Shown: positions 25,901 to 33,360 of the stretch, piece after piece
Layout of the letters: each line of letters starts with the position of its first letter
Numbering within the stretch: the stretch's first letter is position 1
Origin: CALHVX01 sp964640725
GTDB taxonomy: Bacteria > Pseudomonadota > Gammaproteobacteria > Pseudomonadales > Azotimanducaceae
Length of the DNA: 64,000 bases
NCBI GenBank assembly: GCA_964640725.1
Contig: CAZXIJ010000009.1
Coordinates: forward strand, 62,001-126,000
Reading direction: 5' to 3'
Made by a program: the position numbers and the translations under genes
The notes under the pieces: model-generated
Told to the model about the DNA's origin: nothing
What the model saw: only the letters and a program-made list of their open reading frames with translations
Databases searched by the model: none

Positions 25901-27528
25901 CTAGGGCGCGAAGAGCGCCGACAGGCCCCGATCAATCGCCGCCTCGTCGAGGGCGGCGTAACCGATCACCAACCCATCCAGCTGGCGATGCGCGCGCTGG
26001 TAGCTGCCCAGCGTCGGCACCAGCACCTCACGCTGCAGCCCGCGCCGGGCAAACGCTGCCGCATCGAGACCCTGCACCGGCGCATCAAAAGCGACCGTGA
26101 GGTTCAGCCCGGACTCGGTACCGAGCAGCGAGATCGGCAGCTGCAGGGCTTCCAGGCGCTCGGTCACCAGCCGGCGCTTGGCACTGTAGCGCCGCCGCAT
26201 GCGATGGATGTGTCGCTCGTAGTGGCCGTCGCTCACGAAGCGCGCGAGCGCTCGCTGAACCAGCTGGTTGCCGGTGTAGTCGGTGCGCGTACGGTAGCGC
26301 GCCAGCAGCTCGATCTGCTCTGCGCGCCCGGTCACGAAGCCAAGGCGCAGGTCAGGAAACAGCGTCTTCGAAAACGAACCGCAGTAGGCGACCTGCCCGC
26401 TCCCCACCGTCGCCAGCGGCGGCAGGGGCTCGACGTCGTAGCGAAACTCGCCGTCGTAGTCGTCCTCGATGATCAGCGCGCCGACCTGTCGGGCCCAGGC
26501 GATCAGCGCCTGCCGCCGCGGCAGCGACAGGCGCGCGCCAGTAGGAAACTGATTGGCCGCCGTGACGTAGATCAGCCGGATGTCTGCGCCGGCCGCCGGC
26601 AGCTGATCGGTGCGCAACCCGTCAACGTCCACCGGGCAATCGTAGATCCGCGCGCCGCAGCCTTCGAACAGCTGTCTTGCCAGGGGGTAGCCGGGATCCT
26701 CCATGACCACACCGGGGCCCGTATCGCTCGGGCCCGCGAGGTAGACATTGGCGAGCAGGTGCATAGCGTGCACAGCGCCGTTCGTGACCATGATCTCGTC
26801 GGGCCCCACCGCCATGCTGCGCGCCCGCCGCAGGTAGCTCGCCAGCGCCTCCCGCAAGGCGGGCGCACCGCGCGGATCGGCATAGTCCGCGTCCGGTCGC
26901 CGCCCCGCTGCCCAGCTCAGGCAACGGCGCCAGGGGCCGATAGGAAAGTCGGACACGGCCGGGCGGCATGGGCGAAAGTCCAGGGTGCCCGGCAGGGCGC
27001 GATCCACCGCGGGCGCCTCGGGCCGAACGCGCGGTGCCTGCCAGGGCTGCNNNNNNNNNNNNNNNNNNNNNNNNNNNNNNNNNNNNNNNNNNNNNNNNNN
27101 NNNNNNNNNNNNNNNNNNNNNNNNNNNNNNNNNNNNNNNNNNNNNNNNNNGGCGCGATCCACCGCGGGCGCCTCGGGCCGAACGCGCGGTGCCTGCCAGG
27201 GCTGCGCGCGGGCGGGCGGAGGCGGTCCCGCAACGGCCGCTGCCGCCGCGACAAAGGTCCCGGAACCGACCACCGCCTCCACCAGCCCTTCTGCCGCCAG
27301 CTGCTCCAGCGCCGTCACCACCGTGCCCCGGGCGACCCCGAGCAAGGCCGCCAGCCGCCGGGACGGCGGCAAGCGGTCGCCGGGCCGCAGCACACCGGCA
27401 GCGATCGCGCGACGACACTGGTCAGCCAGCTGCTGGGCCCGGCTGCCCTGCCCGATGGGCGGAAACCGGCTCGCCCAGGGCGGCAGCTGGTCCAGGGGGG
27501 CGGCCGTGTGGCGTAGCTGGTCCACCAT
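25901..27528 (-). CDS. MocR-type GntR/aminotransferase regulator, split by an artificial assembly gap
   Basis: The N-terminal GntR winged helix (RPGDRLPPSRRLAALLGVA, LAAEGLVEAVVGSGTF) is joined to a fold-type I aminotransferase domain (EDDYDGEFRYD, and GSFSKTLFPDLRLGF with the PLP lysine). N bases at 27051-27150 break the frame. The 55 bases before the gap (26996-27050) are identical to those after it (27151-27205). Collapsing gap and duplicate removes 155 bases, leaves 1473 bases in frame, and gives one intact protein of 490 residues. The start is taken at 27528; ATG 27549 is an alternative that would overlap the operator. It probably controls the divergent GST gene and itself. Confidence 0.85.
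26996..27205. repeat. 55-bp exact duplicate flanking a 100-N scaffold gap
   Basis: 26996-27050 and 27151-27205 are identical and flank the Ns at 27051-27150. This is the pattern of two contigs that overlap by one assembly k-mer but were scaffolded with a fixed 100-N gap. It is an assembly artefact, not a biological repeat. Confidence 0.9.
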
Positions 27529-27548
27529 AGGAGCAGGCCTCAGCAGCA

Positions 27549-27598
27549 TATTGGATCAAAGAAAATGCCACGTATTGGATCTTTCGATCAAACCAATA
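27549..27598. promoter_or_regulatory. MocR operator: direct repeats TATTGGATC plus inverted copy
   Basis: TATTGGATC occurs at 27549-27557 and again at 27573-27581 (24 bp apart, same orientation). An inverted, interrupted copy follows (GATC at 27586-27589, CCAATA at 27593-27598). Spaced direct repeats between a MocR gene and its divergent target are typical of this regulator family. They cover the shared promoter of the regulator and the GST gene. Confidence 0.7.
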
Positions 27599-27635
27599 TC
27601 GCCCTTCAATGGCCGCTCATCGAAGAGGACCATCT

Positions 27636-28295
27636 ATGACCGACCTGACGCTGATCATCGCCAACCAGAACTACTCCTCCTGGTCCCTGCGGCCCTGGCT
27701 GCTCATGCAGGTCATGGGCATTCCCTTTGCGCAGGAGCTGCGGCCCTTTGACGAGGCCAACAACATGCGCGACTTTTTCGAGTTTTCGCCCACCGGCAAG
27801 GTGCCGGTGCTCATCGACGGCGAGCAGACCATCTGGGAGTCCCTGGCGATCATGGAGTATCTGGCGGAGCGATTTGCCGACCTGCCCCTTTGGCCAGAAG
27901 ACTCTGGCCAACGCGCCGAGGCGCGGTCCCTGGCCTGCGAAATGCACGCGGGTTTCCCGGGACTTCGGGGGCACTGCCCGATGAACATGCGCCGGGCGCC
28001 GGCGGCCCTGAACCTTGGGGCCGACGCGGCGGCGCAGGTCGCGCGGGACGTCGCCCGCATCGAGCAGATCTGGAGCGAGCGGCTGGCCACGAGCGGCGGC
28101 CCCTTCCTGTTTGGCGACTTCGGCATTGTCGATGCGATGTTTGCCCCGGTGGTGAACCGGCTGGCAATCTACTGCCTGAGCGAACATCCCGCCGTAACGC
28201 GCTACAGTGCAGCGACAACGACACTGCCCGCGTGGCAGGCATGGGAAACAGCGGGCCGGGCCGAACCCTGGGTCGTTGCCATGGACGAAGCCTAG
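27636..28295 (+). CDS. Glutathione S-transferase family protein
   Basis: A 219-residue GST-fold protein starting at ATG 27636 behind GAGGA. The thioredoxin-like N-terminal domain reads NQNYSSWSLRPWL, where Ser is the likely glutathione-activating residue, then PTGKVPVLIDG and WESLAIMEYL (gamma-Glu binding site). The C-terminal helical domain is full length. It is divergent from the MocR regulator and shares the repeat-containing operator, so it is the probable regulated target. The electrophilic substrate is unknown. Confidence 0.88.
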   Translation: MTDLTLIIANQNYSSWSLRPWLLMQVMGIPFAQELRPFDEANNMRDFFEFSPTGKVPVLIDGEQTIWESLAIMEYLAERFADLPLWPEDSGQRAEARSLACEMHAGFPGLRGHCPMNMRRAPAALNLGADAAAQVARDVARIEQIWSERLATSGGPFLFGDFGIVDAMFAPVVNRLAIYCLSEHPAVTRYSAATTTLPAWQAWETAGRAEPWVVAMDEA

Positions 28296-28312
28296 AGCAA
28301 GGAAACGAGCGA

Positions 28313-30175
28313 ATGCCCCGAACCCTTTGGCCTGCATTGCTGTTGCCGGGTGTTTTTACAGCCCTGGCAGGGTGCACATCGAACGACTCAACGTCTGCCG
28401 CAAACGCCGGCGAGAGATTTTTGGCGATGTCTGAGTCCCACGCGGGCGAGCTGCTCTCCCGCGCCCCGGAGTGGGCCACGCAAATCAGCGCCGCGGAGCG
28501 CATCGCGGGCCAGGGATATCAAGGCAAGCTCAGCCGCTACGACCAGCCATCGCTCGCCGGAGAGCGCTTGCTCATCGAGAGACTGAGGGACGAGCTACAC
28601 TCCTTTAAGCGCCGTCACTTGACGGGCGATGCGGCACTCACCTACGACATCCTCGACAACGCCTACAGCCTCGCCGAACGGTCCAACCAGTTTGGCACCG
28701 GCTTGCCAGCCTGGCTGAGCCTTGCGCCGCCCTACGTGATCAACCAACTTTCCGGCCCGCATATCTCGCTGCCACGGCTCCTGATCAACCAGCACAAAAT
28801 AAGCGACGTAAAGGACGCCCGGGCGTTTCTGAACCGGCTCGGCGACATCGAACGCGTGCTCGACGAAATCATCGTAGCGCTTGGGGTAGATGCCCGGCAA
28901 GGTGTCGTGCCGCCAGCGTTCGTCCTGGATGGCGTGTTCCGCAGCACGCAAAAATTTCGCGCCGCGAGCCCGGAGTATCATCCCATAGCACGCGCTTTTA
29001 GCGACCAGCTGGACGCGCTCGACAGCCCGCTGGAGGAGCGAGATTGGCTCGTCGATCGTGTGCAGGCTTTGCTTCGAGACGAAGTGTATCCCGCATACGA
29101 ACGGCTCGGACAGGCGGTGCGAGCCCTGCGCGCCGAAACCCGAGCAGGAGCCGGAGTTTGGCGGTTGCCCAACGGCGCCGAGCGCTACCGGCTCGCCCTT
29201 GAGGCCTACGGCGCAAACGGCCGCAGTGCAGATCAGGTGCATCAGCTAGGCCTGGATGAAGTGGCCAGGATCCATGCCGAAATGGCGCCACTCCTGAACG
29301 ATCTGGGGTACGCCGAAGGAAGTATCGGTGAGCGGCTCCAAAAACTCAGCACCGCCCCTTCCATGCAGTTCGAGAACACCTCCGAGGGCCGCCAGGAGAT
29401 CATCGACACCATTCGCGACTATCTGGGCAAAGCCCTCGACGCGGCCCCGCAATGGTTCGCCCGGGTACCGACACAACCGGTCACCGTCCGGCCGATACCG
29501 TCCTACGAGCAGGACGTATCGTCCCTGGCCTACTACCTCGCTCCGGCCCCGGACGGCTCGCGACCCGGATTCCTGATGATTAACCTGAAAGATACAGCCG
29601 ACTGGCCAAGGTACACCTTGCGCAGCATCACCCATCACGAGGCGGTGCCCGGCCATCACTTTCAGGCCAGCCTGAAACAGGCGGCACAGTCAGATTCCAC
29701 CATCCGCACAATGATGTTCTTTTCAGAATTTGGCGAGGGATGGGCGCTGTACGCGGAAGCGCTAGCCAAGGAAATGGGGCTCTACAAGAACGACCCGCTG
29801 GGCGACCTGGGCCGGCTCCGCGCCGAGGTCTATCGGGCCACACGGCTGGTTGTGGATACGGGCTTGCACCACAAGCGCTGGACCCGTCGCGAGGCGATTG
29901 ACTGGATGGTCGCCGCCACTGGCGAGGCCCGTCCCGCGGTCGCTCGGGAGATCGAGCGCTATGCCGTCTTGCCGGGCCAAGCCACGAGCTACAAGCTGGG
30001 CATGATCAACTTCCAGCGCTTGCGCCGCGACGCGGAAGAAGCGCTGGGGCAGCAGTTCTCAATTTCGGCCTTCCACGACCTCGTGCTTTCGGCAGGATCC
30101 ATGCCCATGCCGGTCCTCGAGCAGCGCGTCAAGGAGTGGATCGCGACCCAGCAACGCAAGTCAAAGCAGCGCTAG
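28313..30175 (+). CDS. DUF885 family lipoprotein, putative metallopeptidase
   Basis: A 620-residue exported lipoprotein with lipobox ALAGC (Cys18-19 region); RBS AAGGA lies before ATG 28313. The C-terminal half has the DUF885 signature ITHHEAVPGHHFQ, an HExxxxHH-like zinc-binding motif, with a downstream FSEFGEGWALYAE Glu segment. Family proteins are thought to be zinc carboxy- or dipeptidases, but few are characterised. Seventeen bases separate it from the GST gene, so the two may be cotranscribed. Confidence 0.83.
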   Translation: MPRTLWPALLLPGVFTALAGCTSNDSTSAANAGERFLAMSESHAGELLSRAPEWATQISAAERIAGQGYQGKLSRYDQPSLAGERLLIERLRDELHSFKRRHLTGDAALTYDILDNAYSLAERSNQFGTGLPAWLSLAPPYVINQLSGPHISLPRLLINQHKISDVKDARAFLNRLGDIERVLDEIIVALGVDARQGVVPPAFVLDGVFRSTQKFRAASPEYHPIARAFSDQLDALDSPLEERDWLVDRVQALLRDEVYPAYERLGQAVRALRAETRAGAGVWRLPNGAERYRLALEAYGANGRSADQVHQLGLDEVARIHAEMAPLLNDLGYAEGSIGERLQKLSTAPSMQFENTSEGRQEIIDTIRDYLGKALDAAPQWFARVPTQPVTVRPIPSYEQDVSSLAYYLAPAPDGSRPGFLMINLKDTADWPRYTLRSITHHEAVPGHHFQASLKQAAQSDSTIRTMMFFSEFGEGWALYAEALAKEMGLYKNDPLGDLGRLRAEVYRATRLVVDTGLHHKRWTRREAIDWMVAATGEARPAVAREIERYAVLPGQATSYKLGMINFQRLRRDAEEALGQQFSISAFHDLVLSAGSMPMPVLEQRVKEWIATQQRKSKQR

Positions 30176-30549
30176 CGAATGTCAGCGACGTTCGCTTCCC
30201 AGTTACGGCCATCGAAGGGCGTGATGTCCAGGGCGTCCAGCTCAACATCATCGATGCAGCGCGCGTTAATGCTGATGTCCTCGGGGTGGGATCGCGGGCG
30301 ATAGAACGCCTTCACCCCGCAGCGCGGGCAGAACCAGTGTTTGGCGATGCCGCTGTTGAACTCGTACAGCGTCAGCGCATCCCACTCGCCCTCGAGCTGA
30401 AACTCGGGCGCGGGCGCGATCACATGCAGAAAGCCGACCATGTGACAGATGGAGCAATTGCAGGCCAGCACCGGCTGCGCCAGATCGGCCTCCGCCCGAA
30501 ACCGCACCGCGCCGCAGTGACAGCCCCCGGTCACCATTTGCTTGGTCAT
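30172..30549 (-). CDS. GFA/CENP-V family zinc protein
   Basis: A 125-residue protein with the full GFA cysteine pattern: Cys10/Cys12 (GGCHCGAVRF), Cys30/Cys32/Cys35 (CNCSICH) and Cys74/Cys77 (CPRCG), binding two zinc ions. The family was named for glutathione-dependent formaldehyde activation, but the role of most members is undefined. It overlaps the DUF885 stop by four bases on the opposite strand. Confidence 0.88.
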   Translation of the reverse strand: MTKQMVTGGCHCGAVRFRAEADLAQPVLACNCSICHMVGFLHVIAPAPEFQLEGEWDALTLYEFNSGIAKHWFCPRCGVKAFYRPRSHPEDISINARCIDDVELDALDITPFDGRNWEANVADIR

Positions 30550-30572
30550 CGATCCACTCCTTGCCCGAACCG

Positions 30573-31193
30573 TCAGCCGACCTGGGCCACCATCACCGGT
30601 ACGACCGATGCGACCAGCAACACCGCCATGGCGACGTTAAAGCGACGCAGCCGGTGCGCGCCCTGCAGCCAGCGGCGAATGTTGACGCCGAGCAAGGCCC
30701 AGGAGCTGACGCACGGCACGTTCACGATGCCGAATACCGCCGTCACGAGCAATACGGAAGCGAGCCCGGGATCCGGCAGATAAACACTCATGGCAGTGAG
30801 CCCCATGGCCCAGCCCTTGGGGTTGACCCACTGGAACATCGCCGCCTGCAGAAAGCTCAGGGGCCGGCCGGACACCTCAGTGCCTGCATCGGTTGCCGCG
30901 GGCGCATCGTCGACGGGCGTTCGCGCCAGGCGCCAGGCCAGCCAGCCCAGGTAGGCCAGACACACCAGCTGCATCGCGCGCGCAAGGTTCGGGACACGAT
31001 CGAACAGCTGCGCCAGGCCCAGGCCTACCAGCACCAGCAGCAACGCGAAACCCAGGCTCACCCCGGCCAGGTGCGGCAGGCTCCGGCGAAAGCCAAAGTT
31101 GGTGCCCGAGGCCATGAGCATCAGGTTGTTGGGGCCCGGGGTGATGGAAGCCGCGAAGGCAAACCCGGCCAAACTCAGCAGCTCCTGGGGCAT
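30573..31193 (-). CDS. LysE/RhtB family amino-acid exporter
   Basis: A 206-residue protein with about six membrane helices and the LysE-family motif SITPGPNNLMLMASG in helix 1. ATG 31193 is preferred because GGAG precedes it by six bases. It exports amino acids or related compounds. It is divergent from an Lrp/AsnC regulator 95 bases away, which is the usual arrangement of exporter and controlling sensor. Confidence 0.88.
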   Translation of the reverse strand: MPQELLSLAGFAFAASITPGPNNLMLMASGTNFGFRRSLPHLAGVSLGFALLLVLVGLGLAQLFDRVPNLARAMQLVCLAYLGWLAWRLARTPVDDAPAATDAGTEVSGRPLSFLQAAMFQWVNPKGWAMGLTAMSVYLPDPGLASVLLVTAVFGIVNVPCVSSWALLGVNIRRWLQGAHRLRRFNVAMAVLLVASVVPVMVAQVG

Positions 31194-31245
31194 CTCTGGC
31201 TCCGGCGGCGCAAAAACACAATTCTGCACCGCTTTTCCGGCCGAT

Positions 31246-31257
31246 ATATTGCAATAT
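31246..31257. promoter_or_regulatory. Perfect 12-bp palindrome between the lysE- and lrp-type genes
   Basis: ATATTGCAATAT reads the same on both strands, extended as GATATATTGCAATATC. It lies 31 bases before the Lrp-type start and 53 bases before the exporter start, so it is a likely operator for the regulator. Confidence 0.5.
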
Positions 31258-31287
31258 CAGCTGCCAGGCTCGCCCCGATTGCAACAA

Positions 31288-31740
31288 ATGAACATTACGG
31301 ACCGAAGAACCCAGCTGATCTTGCAGACCCTCGCGCAGGATGCACGCACGAGCAACAGCGCCCTGGCAGAGCGCGTGGGGCTGTCGCCCTCTGCCTGCCT
31401 GCGGCGGGTGCAGGAGCTCGAGCGCGAAGGCGTGATTCGCGGCTACCGCACCCGGGTCGATCGTGCTCAGCTCGGTCGCGGCTTCCTGGCCTATCTGACC
31501 GTAGGCCTGAACGATCACACGCGCAGCGCCCAGCGCGCCTTCGAAGAGGCGGTATCGAGCAGCCAGGAAGTGATCGAGTGCCACAACATCACCGGCGCCG
31601 TGGAGTACCTGCTGCGGGTCGAGGTGGCAGACATCGCTGCCTACAAGCGCTTCCACACGGACGTGCTCGGCACCCTGCCCCAGGTGCACTCGATCTCGAC
31701 TTTTGTGGTGCTCGACTCGCCCAAGGACGATCGGGACTAG
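31288..31740 (+). CDS. Lrp/AsnC family transcriptional regulator
   Basis: A 150-residue feast/famine regulator. The N-terminal HTH is SNSALAERVGLSPSACLRRVQELEREGVIRGYR (cited in parts: SNSALAERVGLSPSAC, then RRVQELEREGVI). The C-terminal RAM effector domain spans about residues 65-145 (HNITGAVEYLLRVEV). It probably senses an amino acid and controls the divergent LysE exporter. The start ATG 31288 gives standard family length. Confidence 0.9.
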   Translation: MNITDRRTQLILQTLAQDARTSNSALAERVGLSPSACLRRVQELEREGVIRGYRTRVDRAQLGRGFLAYLTVGLNDHTRSAQRAFEEAVSSSQEVIECHNITGAVEYLLRVEVADIAAYKRFHTDVLGTLPQVHSISTFVVLDSPKDDRD

Positions 31741-31773
31741 CGTCCACCTCTGCGAACTCGTCCGCCGCCGCGC

Positions 31774-33201
31774 CTACTCCGGCAGCGGGATTTCCTGAAA
31801 GCCGTCGATCGCCGCGGGCGCGTCCTGCTGAATCAGAATCGCCTTGGTGCGCAGGAAACGGTGCAGGCCGCTGGCCCCCATGCGCGACCGGCCGACACCG
31901 CTGTCCCCGAAGGACTCCTTTTCCACATCGGACACGAGCGTGGTCAGGCCGCCATCATTGACGCTCACGGCGCCGGCATCGATGCGCCGGGCCACACCGA
32001 TGGCCTCGTCTTCGTCCGGACCAATCACCGCCGCCGACAATCCGAAGTGCGTGTCGTTGGCAAGGGCCACCACTTCGCCGATGCTGTCGTAAGGCATAAC
32101 CGGCAGCACCGGGCCAAAGGTCTCTTCGCGATACACAAGCAGGCCGTGGTGCACGCCGGTGAGCACCGCCGGCTCGCACCAGGCGCCGCCGTCCTGGCGC
32201 TTGATACCGCCGCAGTGCAGGGTCGCGCCGTTGGCCACAGCGTCGGCGATCTGCGCCTCGACCTTCTCCGCCTGCCGCCGGTCGATAAAGGGCCCGAGCT
32301 GCCCGCGGCTGATGTCCGCCATGTTGGTCGTGACCGCGCTGGCCCCGGCGACCAGCTTGGCCACAAAGGGCTCGAACTGGTCCCGGTGCACGTAGATGCG
32401 CTCGATGGACTGGCAGGCCTGCCCGGTGCTGATGACCGAGGCGCGCAATGCGGCGCGCGCAGCCAGCTCGAGATCGGCGTCCGGCAGTATGACCATCGGG
32501 TCTTTGCCTCCGAGCTCCAGAAACGCCGGAATCAGGCGCTCCCCCGCCGCGCGACCGACCAGGCGGCCCGTCGCGACGCTGCCGGTAAAGCACACGGCAT
32601 CGACCTGCTCCAGCACCGAAGCCCCCACGTCCCCGGCGCCTGGCACCACCGCAAACACAGACGCCAGGTCCGGCACCGCTTCGATGCTGTCCATGAGCGG
32701 CTCGATAAAGCGCGGCGTAATCTCGCTGGGCTTGGCCAGCACGGCGCAGCCGGCGGCAAGGGCAGGAATCGAATCGGTCAGCGTCAGCAGCAGCGGAAAG
32801 TTCCAGGGGCTGATGACCCCAACCAGCGGATACGGCTGCCACTGGTGCTCGTAGCGCACGGACGGCGCGCTCTCCGAGAGGCCGGCGGACTGCCGATCGA
32901 GCAGGCCGGGCGCGCGATCGGCCCACCATTGAATGCGGTTGAGGCTGCCGGTGACTTCGACCGTGGACAGCAGCGAGCGTCCCGTATCGGCTGCCAGGGC
33001 CCGGGTCAGCTCCGGCTGTCGGGCCTCGAACTCGCCGTGCCAGCGCATGAGCACCTCGGACCGCTCGGCGGGCTCGGACTGGGCCCAGCGCTCCTGCTCC
33101 GAGCGCAGGGTGCGGGCCAGGATGCCGACCGCTGCCGGGCTCAGGGTGTCGATGGTGTCTGCCGCGTCACCGCCGCGCGGGCTCAGTATAGAAATGGCCA
33201 T
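31774..33201 (-). CDS. NAD(P)-dependent aldehyde dehydrogenase
   Basis: A full-length 475-residue aldehyde dehydrogenase with catalytic Cys263 (STGQACQSIERIY), general-base Glu229 (FLELGGKDP), the cofactor-side SPWNFP motif and a C-terminal SFGDSGVGRSRMG. It oxidises an aldehyde to an acid in the cytoplasm. Specificity is not readable. It is transcribed on its own, convergent to the Lrp-type gene. Confidence 0.92.
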   Translation of the reverse strand: MAISILSPRGGDAADTIDTLSPAAVGILARTLRSEQERWAQSEPAERSEVLMRWHGEFEARQPELTRALAADTGRSLLSTVEVTGSLNRIQWWADRAPGLLDRQSAGLSESAPSVRYEHQWQPYPLVGVISPWNFPLLLTLTDSIPALAAGCAVLAKPSEITPRFIEPLMDSIEAVPDLASVFAVVPGAGDVGASVLEQVDAVCFTGSVATGRLVGRAAGERLIPAFLELGGKDPMVILPDADLELAARAALRASVISTGQACQSIERIYVHRDQFEPFVAKLVAGASAVTTNMADISRGQLGPFIDRRQAEKVEAQIADAVANGATLHCGGIKRQDGGAWCEPAVLTGVHHGLLVYREETFGPVLPVMPYDSIGEVVALANDTHFGLSAAVIGPDEDEAIGVARRIDAGAVSVNDGGLTTLVSDVEKESFGDSGVGRSRMGASGLHRFLRTKAILIQQDAPAAIDGFQEIPLPE

Positions 33202-33303
33202 GAAAGAATCTGCTACCTAGTCGCAAGGCCTCATGGTACTGCGGGCAGATCCTTCTGGGGACCTGCGCGTCAGAAACAGCGCCAACCGGCCGAACAGCCG
33301 GCC

Positions 33304-33330
33304 AAAAAAAAGCCGCCCCGAGGGGCGGCT
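33304..33330 (-). terminator. Rho-independent terminator after TonB receptor 1
   Basis: The stem is AGCCGCCCC / GGGGCGGCT (33311-33330) with a two-base loop. On the minus strand it is followed by a run of eight T (bases 33304-33311 on the plus strand are A). It lies 31 bases beyond the receptor stop. Confidence 0.9.
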
Positions 33331-33360
33331 TTCATCGTCAGCGCAAGCGCTTCAGAGGTA

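Noticed and set aside
30561..31961. 466-residue plus-strand frame spanning the LysE and Lrp genes
   Set aside because: It crosses the divergent promoter and is opposite or out of frame with two recognised genes, with no motif of its own.
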